NCBI GenBank assembly: GCA_903945605.1
Contig: CAJAWH010000138.1
Coordinates: forward strand, 1 to 32,384
Origin: an uncultured Methylococcaceae bacterium
Lineage (GTDB): Bacteria > Pseudomonadota > Gammaproteobacteria > Methylococcales > Methylomonadaceae
Direction: 5' to 3'
Length of the DNA stretch: 32,384 nt
The translations under genes were made by a program, and so were the position numbers. Below the pieces are notes generated by a model. It saw only the letters and a list, made by a program, of their open reading frames with translations, searched no databases and was not told where the DNA came from. Numbering within the stretch: position 1 is the first letter of the stretch; every line of letters begins with the position of its first letter. Shown here one piece after another: positions 8,485 through 17,097 of the stretch.

Positions 8485-9913
8485 CAGGAGAAGGGGGCTA
8501 AGCTTGATGGCAGTAGGTGCAACCCTGATATTGCAGGCCTGTGGCATTCCAGACATGACCACAAAAAAAGAAAGCGTCCCTCTGCCGGATAACTTTAGGC
8601 CAGAACTGACCAAGCAGGCCAGTTCTGGCAATGTGAAATGGAAGGATTTTTTTGAAGACCCCAATTTGGTGAAGTTGATTGATGTAGCGGTGGTCAATAA
8701 CAAAGAAATCAATATTATGATGCAACGCATCAGCGTTGCCCGAAACGAAATTCAGGCTCGTCGAGGGGCGTACTTGCCGTTTGTCAATATCGGTTCCGGC
8801 GCGGGCGCCGACAAAATCGGCAAGTACACGCGTTTGGGTACAGTTGAAGAAAACCTGCCACTGGCCAATGGTGGCTTCCCTGCAGTCTTGGGTGATTACC
8901 AATTCGGGCTTTTTTCCAGTTGGGAAGTCGACATCTGGAAAAAATTGCGCAATGCCACGCAAGTGGCCATGTTCGACTACATGGCTTCCACCGAAGGCAA
9001 AAATTTTCTCTTGACCAATCTGGTTGCCGAAGTGGCCCATTCTTATTTTGAACTGGTGACACTCGACAACCAGCTTGAAAATCTACAGAAAAACATTGCC
9101 ATACAACAAAATGGCCTGAACATCGTCAAACAGTTACAGTTATTTGCGCGGTCAAACTCCTTGGCTATCAAACGTTATGAAGCGGAAGTCGCCAAAAACA
9201 AAAGCCGGATATTTGAGATAAAGCAGCAGATCACAGTAACGGAAAACCGCATCAACTATTTGCTAGGGCGGACACCGGAGCCTATCCAGCGGTCTTCAGC
9301 GGGTTTTATGGAACTTAAGCCCAAGTTCCTCAATACTGGTATTCCGTCGCAATTGTTGCAAAACAGGCCGGACATCAGGCAAGCGGAACTTGAGCTAAAG
9401 GCCGCTAAATTGAATATTGAAGTGGCCAGGGCAAATTTCTATCCGTCCCTTGGCATAAAAGCCGGGATAGGCTTTGATGCGTTCGCCATGCGCTATCTGG
9501 TCAATACCCCCGAGTCGCTGGCGGCCACGCTCGCTGGCGATTTGGTGGCGCCTTTGGTCAACAAGAATGCCATCATTGCCGAGTATAAAAACGCCAACGC
9601 GATGCAAGTGCAAGCGGCGTTCGAGTATGAACAAAGTATTATCAAGGCCTACACGGAAGTGTTGAACCAAATATCGAATATCGATAATCTGGGTAAAAAC
9701 TATCAGCTTAAAAAATCCCAAGTTGACTCACTGGTCAAGTCGATAGACATATCCACCCAGTTGTTCAAATCCGCCCGTGCCGACTATTTGGACGTGCTGT
9801 TGACACAACGGGACGCGCTGGATGCCAAAAGAGAATTGATTGACACCAAGCAGAAGCAAATTAATGCCATGGTCGACCTTTACAAATCACTGGGTGGTGG
9901 CTGGCAATCGTAA
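8474..9913 (+). CDS. Outer-membrane efflux channel lipoprotein (NodT/OprM type)
   Basis: The product (479 aa from ATG 8474) is a TolC-family channel that completes the tripartite pump. The chosen start gives a lipoprotein signal, basic MKINRRRG then a hydrophobic stretch ending LQAC (Cys23). A GTG nine bases earlier is an alternative. Family signs are the WKDFFEDPNLVKLI opening, long helical coiled stretches, LLGRTPEPI, and QNRPDIRQAELELKAA with ANFYPSLGIKAG in the second repeat. The start lies 11 bases inside the end of the pump gene. The stop at 9911-9913 is only three bases from the stop of the convergent pump gene on the other strand, with no recognisable terminator between. Confidence 0.93.
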   Translation: MKINRRRGLSLMAVGATLILQACGIPDMTTKKESVPLPDNFRPELTKQASSGNVKWKDFFEDPNLVKLIDVAVVNNKEINIMMQRISVARNEIQARRGAYLPFVNIGSGAGADKIGKYTRLGTVEENLPLANGGFPAVLGDYQFGLFSSWEVDIWKKLRNATQVAMFDYMASTEGKNFLLTNLVAEVAHSYFELVTLDNQLENLQKNIAIQQNGLNIVKQLQLFARSNSLAIKRYEAEVAKNKSRIFEIKQQITVTENRINYLLGRTPEPIQRSSAGFMELKPKFLNTGIPSQLLQNRPDIRQAELELKAAKLNIEVARANFYPSLGIKAGIGFDAFAMRYLVNTPESLAATLAGDLVAPLVNKNAIIAEYKNANAMQVQAAFEYEQSIIKAYTEVLNQISNIDNLGKNYQLKKSQVDSLVKSIDISTQLFKSARADYLDVLLTQRDALDAKRELIDTKQKQINAMVDLYKSLGGGWQS

Positions 9914-9916
9914 GCC

Positions 9917-12900
9917 TCAACGTGTTTTTGGCAGGCAGGAGGATCGGGAGCGGCTCAACATGAAATACACCACCGGCGTGGCTACCAACGACAACAACAC
10001 CGACAGCACCAATGCGCCTATGACAGCGATTGCCAAAGGTTTGAGCATGTCCGAACCAGCCCCGATGCCATAGGCCAAAGGCAACAGCCCTAGTGTGGCG
10101 GCCAAGGAGGTCATCAGCACTGGGCGCAAGCGCTGCCGCCCCGAGGCAAGTAATGCCTGTTCAAGAGTATCGCCTTGGTCAACAAGATGCTGGACTGAAT
10201 CCAACATTAAAATGCCGTTTTTTGCCACCACGCCAATGCCAATGATCGCCCCCAGCAAAGACACGATATTGACCGATGTGCCGGTCAGGAACCAAGCCAG
10301 CACCGTGCCACATAACGCCAACAGGGAACCAAAAACAATGGCGACCGGCGGGTAAAAAGCACCGAATTCAATCAGCAATACGGTGAACACCAAAAAAACT
10401 GAAGCCAACAACACCAGAGTCAGGTTAAGGAAAGACTCCTGTTGTTGTTTGTACAGCCCTCCAAACTCCAGCACACCGGCTGGCAAACTAGGGTCTTGGC
10501 TCAGTTTGGCTTTGATTTCAGCAATGGCACTGCCCAAATCGCGGTTTTCCAACCGTGCCGAGACAGCAACCAATTGCCGTAAATCTTCACGATTGAGTTG
10601 CAATTGTCCTGGTTCGTTGACAATATCGGCAACTTGCGATAATTTCACTGTCCTGCCATCGGGCGAACGCAACGGCAATTCGCGCAAATCGGCAATTTGG
10701 TTGCTGGCCTCATGCTCCATACGCACACGAATGTTAATGACCCGATCACCTTCCAACACATAGGAGGCTTTTTGCCCCAGCATGGCAGTGCTGATAGCCA
10801 AGGCCACATCGTTGGTGGTCAGGCCAAAACGCAAGGCATCCAGCGGGCGTACTTTTAAGCTTAATGACGGGCCGGTGGTTTCCAAGCCATCAAATATATC
10901 CACCACACCGGCTATTTTGCCGAGTTCCTCTGCAATTTGCGGGGCTTTTTGCTTGAGCCATGCCACATCGGTGGAAAACAATTTGATTTCAATGGGTCGG
11001 GGCGACCATGTCAAATCGCCGATCAAGTCATTGAGGATACCGGCAAACTCCCAGTCTAGCCCAGGGACTTGCTGATGCAATTGTTGGCGCAATCCGGCGA
11101 TAATTTCATCCGTTGTGCGGCTACGGTCAGCTTTTAATTTGACCAAAAAATCCCCGCTGTGGGCTTGAGAAATGCCCAGACCCAATTGTGCCCCAGTACG
11201 GCGCGAATAACTATCCAATTCTGGCAACCCATGCAGTAACTTTTCGGCTTGCTTAAGCTGGCGGTCAGTTTCGCTGAGATTAGTGCCCCACGGGGCATGG
11301 TAATCCAGCACAAAAGCCCCCTCATCCATAAACGGCAAGAACTCGCTATCCAACCGCCCATACAGCCAAATACCCATCGCCAGCACGGCGCAACAGGCCA
11401 GCATGACCTTTTTGGCATGGTGCAATGCCGAACGCAAGGCTTGTTCATAGAAATTTAACAGCCGTTGCAACCCATCCCGCTGCGGTGGCAAGCTGGGGCT
11501 GTGTTCCTGTTTGGGCAACTGTTTAGGTAGCCAAACCGCTGCCAAGGCAGGGATTAGCGTGACCGCCAACAGTAAAGAAGTGAGCAATGACACCACCATA
11601 GTGAGCGATAAGGCACGAAAAAAATTGCCCGCCACACCATCGAGAAATGCCAAGGGTATAAACACCACCACGGGCGTAAGCGTTGAAGCGAGTAGCGGCC
11701 TAAAAATATCAGCTAATGCTTGTTGCACTGCGGTCAGTTTTGCCACCCCGTGGTTGAGTTTGCTGTGGATAGCCTCAACCACCACAATGGCATCATCAAT
11801 AATCAGGCCAATAGCAGCGGCAATGCCCCCTAATGTCATCAGGTTAAAACTCAGCCCCAGAACCCGCACCGCCAATAAAGTCACCAGCACAGTGGCGGGG
11901 ATAACAGTGGCGGCAATCAAGGTTGCCCCCCAGTTGCGCAAAAACACATACAAAATGCAAACTGACAACAACAGCCCTATGACGATGGCTTCCCATACGC
12001 TTTGGATGGAATCGCCAACCAGCAAAGATTGGTCATAAAACACCTCGACCTGCATCCCGCGCGGCAAGCTTTTGCTTAATACCGCCAGTTCTTCCTTAAG
12101 TTGTTTGGCAATATCCAAGGTGCTGCCATTGGGCTGGCTATAGACGTTCAGCAAGACCGCCGGTTCGCCACGGGCGGTGACAATATTAAAAACCGGCTCC
12201 GGCGCGCGCTCAACACGGGCAAAATCTTTAATGCGCACGGGATGCCCGATAGCGGCAGGGGGTGGTACGGTAGCATTAGGTATAGCAGTAACGGTGGTGA
12301 CAGTCAGGTTTTCAATATCAGCAATGGCACGGACACGACCATCCACCACGGTCAAATACAGCTGGTAATTTTCCTCCAACATCCCTGTAGGAGTGACTTG
12401 GTTGTTACGGATTAAGGCATCGGTGACTTGCGCGAGGCTTAAATTGACCGCCTGCAAACGCAACGGGTCAACAATGATATGGTATTCCGGTGCGCGTCCG
12501 CCGACAATGCCGACCCGTGCCACATTGGCAATACGCAACAAATGCGGTTGCAAATTATAACGGGCAGTTTCCCACAGTTCGGTCAATGCATAGTGCGGGC
12601 CGGTCAGGCTTAAACCGACCACCGGAAAAGCCGCGAAGGTCAGCCGCCACACCGCACCGTTGGCGGTGACCGGTAAAGATTTCTGCACCACTGCCAGCCG
12701 GCCTTGCACAAACAGCTCCGCTTGCACCATGTCGGTTTGCCAAGTGAAAAAAATATTGACCTCCGCCGTCCCCCGGCCGGTTTTGGAGCGCACCGTGGTG
12801 ACACCGGGAATATCTTTGACGGCCTCCTCAATAGGCCGGGTGATAGTCGCCATCATTTCATTGGCAGGCATCACGCCGTTATCGACCAACACCACCACGC

Positions 12901-13033
12901 GGGGGAAATTAGTTTGCGGAAAAATCGACGACGGCATCCCCAGTGCCGCATAAGCGCCAGCCAAACACAGGGCCATACACAGAAAAAAAATGGCTTTATG
13001 GTGACGTATGGCAAATGCGGGGGCTGCGCTCAT
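9917..13033 (-). CDS. RND efflux pump permease, last gene of a Czc-ordered operon
   Basis: This 1038-aa inner-membrane pump has the standard RND layout, with a first helix at 13-32, a helix block from about 345 and a second from about 860. The relay motif reads IGLIIDDAIVVVEAIHS, an Asp413-Asp414 pair as in drug pumps. It lacks the DFG-IIVDG pattern of CzcA-type metal pumps. The last block contains GVVAKNGILMLDS with the usual Lys. Gene order (channel, adaptor, pump) is that of czcCBA, so either a drug-like compound or a metal ion is possible. ATG overlaps the adaptor's TGA in an ATGA, indicating translational coupling. An eight-T run on the coding strand lies near the 5' end (12983-12990). 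Confidence 0.93.
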   Translation of the reverse strand: MSAAPAFAIRHHKAIFFLCMALCLAGAYAALGMPSSIFPQTNFPRVVVLVDNGVMPANEMMATITRPIEEAVKDIPGVTTVRSKTGRGTAEVNIFFTWQTDMVQAELFVQGRLAVVQKSLPVTANGAVWRLTFAAFPVVGLSLTGPHYALTELWETARYNLQPHLLRIANVARVGIVGGRAPEYHIIVDPLRLQAVNLSLAQVTDALIRNNQVTPTGMLEENYQLYLTVVDGRVRAIADIENLTVTTVTAIPNATVPPPAAIGHPVRIKDFARVERAPEPVFNIVTARGEPAVLLNVYSQPNGSTLDIAKQLKEELAVLSKSLPRGMQVEVFYDQSLLVGDSIQSVWEAIVIGLLLSVCILYVFLRNWGATLIAATVIPATVLVTLLAVRVLGLSFNLMTLGGIAAAIGLIIDDAIVVVEAIHSKLNHGVAKLTAVQQALADIFRPLLASTLTPVVVFIPLAFLDGVAGNFFRALSLTMVVSLLTSLLLAVTLIPALAAVWLPKQLPKQEHSPSLPPQRDGLQRLLNFYEQALRSALHHAKKVMLACCAVLAMGIWLYGRLDSEFLPFMDEGAFVLDYHAPWGTNLSETDRQLKQAEKLLHGLPELDSYSRRTGAQLGLGISQAHSGDFLVKLKADRSRTTDEIIAGLRQQLHQQVPGLDWEFAGILNDLIGDLTWSPRPIEIKLFSTDVAWLKQKAPQIAEELGKIAGVVDIFDGLETTGPSLSLKVRPLDALRFGLTTNDVALAISTAMLGQKASYVLEGDRVINIRVRMEHEASNQIADLRELPLRSPDGRTVKLSQVADIVNEPGQLQLNREDLRQLVAVSARLENRDLGSAIAEIKAKLSQDPSLPAGVLEFGGLYKQQQESFLNLTLVLLASVFLVFTVLLIEFGAFYPPVAIVFGSLLALCGTVLAWFLTGTSVNIVSLLGAIIGIGVVAKNGILMLDSVQHLVDQGDTLEQALLASGRQRLRPVLMTSLAATLGLLPLAYGIGAGSDMLKPLAIAVIGALVLSVLLSLVATPVVYFMLSRSRSSCLPKTR

Positions 13034-14103
13034 TTAAGCACCCGTATACGCGTTTCTGGCGGCAAACCGTAAGCACCTTCAGTCACCACCGTCATACCGG
13101 CTTGCAAACCAGTGCCGGACACTTCAATGACATCCCCCTCCTGCAAACCAGTGGTCACTGGCTGTTGTTTGGCATGATCGCCATCAACAATGGCGAGGGT
13201 TGCGGAATTTTCGGAATTTTCAGTCTTCACCACACTGGCAATTGGCACAGTCAAACGGTTGCGCCGTTGTTCGACTACGATACGGGCATGGACAAATTGC
13301 CCTGCCAACAAGCAGGGCTTTTGCGGACAAAGATTGGCACTGGGTGTGACACGCACCAATACCGTGTCGGTCATTGGGTCAATTTGCGGGCTAATATAGC
13401 TGATCAATCCGGTCGGGGGGTATTGGGGGTCACGGAGACCAATAGACACCGTTTGCCCCAAACGCAAATCCGCCGCTTCTTCGCTGGGCACATGCAGGGT
13501 AATGGCAAGGCGGTGCAATGCCAAGACATCCGCCAACACACTGCTGGGGGTAATGGCTTCGCCGACCTTAAAATGTAGGGCGGTCACCGTGCCTGATAAT
13601 GGCGCGGTGATTGCCAATAAATCAGCTTGGGTTTGCGCGGCCTGTAAATCGGCGCGGGCTGTTTCCAACAGTTGTTGGGCATCGTCAACTAATTTACGCG
13701 AAATGCTTTCCCCAAGCTTAAGCTGCTGTTTACGAGAAATATTTTTTTCAGCAAATGCCACGGCAACTTGTGCTTTGGCAATTTGCCCCTGCACGGCACG
13801 GCTGTCCAAGCTGAACAGCAGATCACCTTGTCTGACCGCTTGGCCTTCTTGGCAATGCACTTGGCTAATAATGCCCGCCACGGGGGCGGCAACTTTCGCG
13901 CTTGCGGCTGGCTTGCCGTGGCGGGCAGGTTCAGGTTCGGCCAAGCCATAAGCCTGTACATAACGTTGCAACGTGGCAAGAGTAATCGTGCCAGTGCGTA
14001 CTGCAACCTCTGTACTATCGGTTGGCCCGTCCGCCCATACGCCGCTTACAAAACAACAACCCATCCACCCTATCAAAAAATTCGTTGCCAAAACATGCTT
14101 CAT
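13030..14103 (-). CDS. RND efflux adaptor, CzcB-like membrane-fusion protein
   Basis: I chose the ATG at 14103, giving 357 aa, because it starts a signal peptide (MKHVLATNFLIGWMG through VWA, about 24 residues), forms TAATG with the channel gene's stop, and is preceded by GAGGAAG. The frame runs 34 codons further upstream inside the channel gene without any export signal. Domains seen are the lipoyl-like halves KVAAPVAGIISQVHCQEGQ and LLAITAPLSGTVTALHFKVGE around a helical hairpin, then a beta-barrel (RLAITLHVPSEEA) and a membrane-proximal end. A close Cys pair, CPQKPC, lies in the barrel region and could bind metal or form a disulfide. It should bridge the pump at 9917-13033 and the channel at 14103-15488. 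Confidence 0.9.
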   Translation of the reverse strand: MKHVLATNFLIGWMGCCFVSGVWADGPTDSTEVAVRTGTITLATLQRYVQAYGLAEPEPARHGKPAASAKVAAPVAGIISQVHCQEGQAVRQGDLLFSLDSRAVQGQIAKAQVAVAFAEKNISRKQQLKLGESISRKLVDDAQQLLETARADLQAAQTQADLLAITAPLSGTVTALHFKVGEAITPSSVLADVLALHRLAITLHVPSEEAADLRLGQTVSIGLRDPQYPPTGLISYISPQIDPMTDTVLVRVTPSANLCPQKPCLLAGQFVHARIVVEQRRNRLTVPIASVVKTENSENSATLAIVDGDHAKQQPVTTGLQEGDVIEVSGTGLQAGMTVVTEGAYGLPPETRIRVLK

Positions 14104-15488
14104 TAGGGTGACTTCCTCAGTGCCGGTACTGACAGCACCGTTGCCATAACAGGTGATAAGGGCTGGCGTAGGGCTGTTTCCAGTGTGGCCAAGGTTTGCT
14201 GGCATTCAACCAGCACATCCAAACGTCCGCGCTCGGCCAGCAACCGTTCTAATTCGGCGACGTACACAGCATGGCTATCCAGTTCACCGGCCTGCAACAA
14301 GTCTTGAGCCAATTTTAGGTTTACCGTTCGATTTTGCAGTACCTGCTGGGCCGCTTGCCAGCGGACTTGCATCGCCAAGGTGCTGGCATGGGCGCGTTCA
14401 ATTTCGCCCATGATACGCAATTGCAAGGCCTCAAAACGTTGTGCCGCTTCTTGCCGTTTGGCGGCCATTTCGGCAATCGGCCCTTGGTTTTGATTGAAAA
14501 CAGGCAGTGGTATCGACCCAGCACCTATAGACCAACGGTTTTCTCCGGTATTATAGGTATAGCCGGGGTTAAGCTGATAATTGGGATATTGGTTAGCGAT
14601 TTCCAATTGCAACGCCGATTGCGCTGCCGCGTAATCCGCCAAACTGGCCAACACATCGGGACGCTGGCGCAAAGCAAGCGCTTGCAATGACCCAGTGGCT
14701 GCGGCATTTAGATCAGGCTGTTGGGTAAATTCACCAAAATCCAAGCTAATGCCCGCCAATGCGGCAACCGGCACACCTAGGGCTGCGGCTAACAGCACGC
14801 AGCTATCGGCTTGTTTTTTTTGCGCCGCCGTCAAGGCCAGCTGGACTTGTTGCTTGCCTAATTGCGCCGCCAATAAATCTGTTTCGGCAATCTCCCCGGC
14901 ACTCCGCTGTTGCTGCAACTGCCGGTCAATCGCCTGTTCCAGTTGCAACTGCTGTTGCAACAAGCGCACTATCTCGCGGGATGCATAAACATCCAGCAGG
15001 GCCAGCCGCAACCGCCCCCGCACCAACCAAGCCGCATCGGCTATACGTAGACTGGCGGCATCGGTCAAGTGTCGGCTTCGGTCGATGCGATAGCCACGCT
15101 TGCCCGCCGTTTCAATAGGAATGCTCAAAATACTGGCAAACAACCACGGCGGCGCAGATGCCAAGTTACTGACCCAGGTCGGGGTTACGCTTAGGGTAGG
15201 ATTAGGGCGTTGCCCAGCGGTAATAATGGCGGCATCCGCCGATTCGGCTTGGGCGCGTGCCAAAGTAATGTCGGGATGGTAATACAACGCCGCCATGGTC
15301 AGCTTATCCAAATTCCACGGCGTACTGGCGGGCAGGTTGGCGTTGTTGATAAACGCTTGGAGTTGGCTATTATCCAAGCGCCGCGCCTGCAATTGCGCCC
15401 CCGAAGCCGCCGGATCCAAAGGACGCGACTGATAAGAGGCGCAACCCGTCAGCATTGCCAAACCAATCAAGGGTATCAATGGGTGCAT
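14103..15488 (-). CDS. Outer-membrane efflux channel lipoprotein, CzcC-like
   Basis: The 461-aa TolC-family product begins with a short lipoprotein signal and lipobox LTGC (Cys16). Typical CzcC-type features are the early LDKLTMAALYYHPDI segment, GQRPNPTLSVTP, a long alpha-hairpin with many Gln/Leu/Ala residues, then RQRPDVLASLADYAAA and the repeat NQYPNYQLNPGY. It is the first gene of the second RND operon, and its stop overlaps the adaptor start by one base (TAATG). An AGG eight bases from the ATG is a modest ribosome-binding site. A TATAAA at 15523-15528 (minus strand) is a possible -10, but I find no well-spaced -35. Confidence 0.9.
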   Translation of the reverse strand: MHPLIPLIGLAMLTGCASYQSRPLDPAASGAQLQARRLDNSQLQAFINNANLPASTPWNLDKLTMAALYYHPDITLARAQAESADAAIITAGQRPNPTLSVTPTWVSNLASAPPWLFASILSIPIETAGKRGYRIDRSRHLTDAASLRIADAAWLVRGRLRLALLDVYASREIVRLLQQQLQLEQAIDRQLQQQRSAGEIAETDLLAAQLGKQQVQLALTAAQKKQADSCVLLAAALGVPVAALAGISLDFGEFTQQPDLNAAATGSLQALALRQRPDVLASLADYAAAQSALQLEIANQYPNYQLNPGYTYNTGENRWSIGAGSIPLPVFNQNQGPIAEMAAKRQEAAQRFEALQLRIMGEIERAHASTLAMQVRWQAAQQVLQNRTVNLKLAQDLLQAGELDSHAVYVAELERLLAERGRLDVLVECQQTLATLETALRQPLSPVMATVLSVPALRKSP

Positions 15489-15741
15489 AAAAGCCTGTCA
15501 GGATGAACCGAAGCCGAGGGTCTTTATAGGGTGGGATACGAAAAAACAAACAATCGCCTCCATTCTATCATGCCCGATCAATAGTCATCGGGCTGAATGG
15601 CGTTAGTCGTTGGTTCTGTGGTCATCTCTTTTAAACAATCCCGCCAACCAATAAAACCCTGCCATTACAGCCAATGCTTAGCCCAGCTCACTTATCTCAG
15701 CAACTATTTTTGTGTCGACACTTGAACCGTCTTAACATAAA
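15489..15741. promoter_or_regulatory. Divergent intergenic region with a 10-bp palindrome
   Basis: This 253-base gap should hold the promoters of the CzcCBA-like operon (minus) and the ferredoxin gene (plus). A perfect palindrome GTGTCGACAC lies at 15712-15721, about 20 bases before the annotated ferredoxin start. It overlaps a weak -35/-10 candidate (TTGTGT, 17 bases, TAACAT). That promoter would start transcription at or after the ATG at 15742, which would favour a downstream ferredoxin start. Function of the palindrome is unproven. Confidence 0.35.
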
Positions 15742-16215
15742 ATGTCCCTCACACTGGACATAGAACCGCAGCCAACAATAAGCTATGATAGCCCGCCGTC
15801 GGCAATACCCTCCTCTATGGAAATCCAAGAAACAACTTACCACCTCACCAAAGAAATGAGTTTGATCGTAGAAATAACGTCACCACCCGAAGCGTCCAGA
15901 AAAATATCCGCCCATTTAGGCGAAACATTACTGGAGGCCTTACGCCGCGAAGCCTTGCCGGTTTTATCAGTGTGCGGCGGCAAGGCGGCTTGTGGCACTT
16001 GTAGGATTAATGTCGACCCAAACGACTGGGAACGCTTACCGGCGGCAGAAACAAAAGAATTCGGACTACTGGCCCATTTACCCAACGTCGGCGAGTTTTC
16101 TCGCTTGTCTTGCCAGGTAAAACTAACCGAGGCAATGGACGGCCTTCGCATTAGCTTGATTTTGGCACCGAAGCCAATTCCCCGACCTGCGCCTACAGCA
16201 CACGGTCAACAATAA
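15742..16215 (+). CDS. [2Fe-2S] ferredoxin, adrenodoxin-type cysteine spacing
   Basis: The 157-aa product has a plant/vertebrate-type ferredoxin fold with the cluster ligands Cys78, Cys84, Cys87 and Cys124. The C-x5-C-x2-C-x36-C spacing is that of adrenodoxin/ISC-like ferredoxins, in VCGGKAACGTC. It probably passes single electrons to a redox partner not identified here. The core starts near residue 40, so the first 39 residues may be a real extension or untranslated. In-frame ATGs at 15817 and 15856 are alternatives, and none has a good Shine-Dalgarno sequence. The C-terminus is a Pro-rich tail (PKPIPRPAPT). It is followed 40 bases later by the M24 gene in the same direction. Confidence 0.85.
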   Translation: MSLTLDIEPQPTISYDSPPSAIPSSMEIQETTYHLTKEMSLIVEITSPPEASRKISAHLGETLLEALRREALPVLSVCGGKAACGTCRINVDPNDWERLPAAETKEFGLLAHLPNVGEFSRLSCQVKLTEAMDGLRISLILAPKPIPRPAPTAHGQQ

Positions 16216-16255
16216 CTGTCACTATAATAAAATAACATCAAAGGAGTATAACACT

Positions 16256-16939
16256 GTGAGTGCATTACCATCTGAATTAGAAAATGTGGGTGAAGCTTTT
16301 GTAGTTGAAACCATGCTGGCGGTCAGAAATAAAACCCGGGCCGCCATCCATAAAATAGCCGCCGCTGTCAAGCCCGGTATGGTTGAAGAAGATGCCGTTG
16401 CAATGGCCCATGAGATATTGGCGGCACACGATATGCGGCGCGGCTGGCATGATGTCTATGTCCGTTTTGGGACGAACACCACCAAAACTTTCGGGGCAGA
16501 TTCCGATCCCGGTATTGTGCTAGGGGATGACGATATATTTTTCATCGATATCGGCCCTGTGTGGGAGCAATGGGAAGGGGATGGCGGCGACACTTTTGTC
16601 ACCGGCAACGACGCAAGCATGGCCAAAATCGCCCATGATGCCCGCGCCCTCTTTCATTTGGTAAGAAACAAATGGCAAACCGAAAAAGCCACCGGTGCAG
16701 CACTGTACGACTATGCCATTGCACAAGCACAAAGGTTGGGATGGGAACTCAATATGGACTTGTCCGGGCATCGCCTGTCAGAATTTCCACATGCCGCGCA
16801 CTATGACGGCCCATTAGCAGACATTGATTTTTGTCCAGCGGCGTTGATCTGGGTACTGGAAATTCATATCAGGCATCCAGAGAAAAACTACGGTGCATTT
16901 TTTGAAGATATGCTACTGAATGACAGTTATTTCGAATAA
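16256..16939 (+). CDS. M24-family metallopeptidase-like protein
   Basis: The 227-aa product has the pita-bread fold signature of methionine aminopeptidase, Xaa-Pro peptidase and creatinase relatives. Candidate metal ligands in order are Asp98 (FIDIGP), Asp112 (GDGGDTFV), His172 (SGHRLSEFPH), Glu202 (LEIHI) and Glu217 (FFEDM), so all five positions seem occupied. The protein lacks the N-terminal domain of Xaa-Pro peptidases, and its substrate is unknown. Translation probably starts at GTG 16256, preceded nine bases away by AAGGAG at 16241-16246, a strong site. A terminator follows at 16952-16996. Confidence 0.85.
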   Translation: MSALPSELENVGEAFVVETMLAVRNKTRAAIHKIAAAVKPGMVEEDAVAMAHEILAAHDMRRGWHDVYVRFGTNTTKTFGADSDPGIVLGDDDIFFIDIGPVWEQWEGDGGDTFVTGNDASMAKIAHDARALFHLVRNKWQTEKATGAALYDYAIAQAQRLGWELNMDLSGHRLSEFPHAAHYDGPLADIDFCPAALIWVLEIHIRHPEKNYGAFFEDMLLNDSYFE

Positions 16940-16951
16940 TTATAGCGGAAC

Positions 16952-16996
16952 TCGAGGGCGATGATTGTACTGATACAACACCACCCTCGACTTTTT
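16952..16996 (+). terminator. Rho-independent terminator after the M24 gene
   Basis: An outer stem TCGAGGG (16952-16958) / CCCTCGA (16984-16990) encloses a second perfect stem TTGTA-CTGA-TACAA (16965-16978). The structure is followed by CTTTTT. It begins 13 bases after the M24 stop codon. Confidence 0.75.
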
Positions 16997-17097
16997 CCAA
17001 TGTATGCAATTGAATTTTATAATAGCAAGTTGTCATTTAACAGCGACTCAAGTTAACAGTTGAGTTGCAATTAAGCCAGCAACCTGCCCAATAAAAA

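Noticed and set aside
11511-12038. Long plus-strand open frame opposite the second RND pump gene
   Set aside because: Shadow of the pump gene; the translation is low-complexity Ser/Thr/Ala without family features.
12983-12990. Eight-T coding-strand run near the start of the second RND pump gene as a phase switch
   Set aside because: A/T runs of eight are common in bacterial genes and it encodes Ile-Phe-Phe of the first membrane helix. Much weaker case than the nine-G tract.
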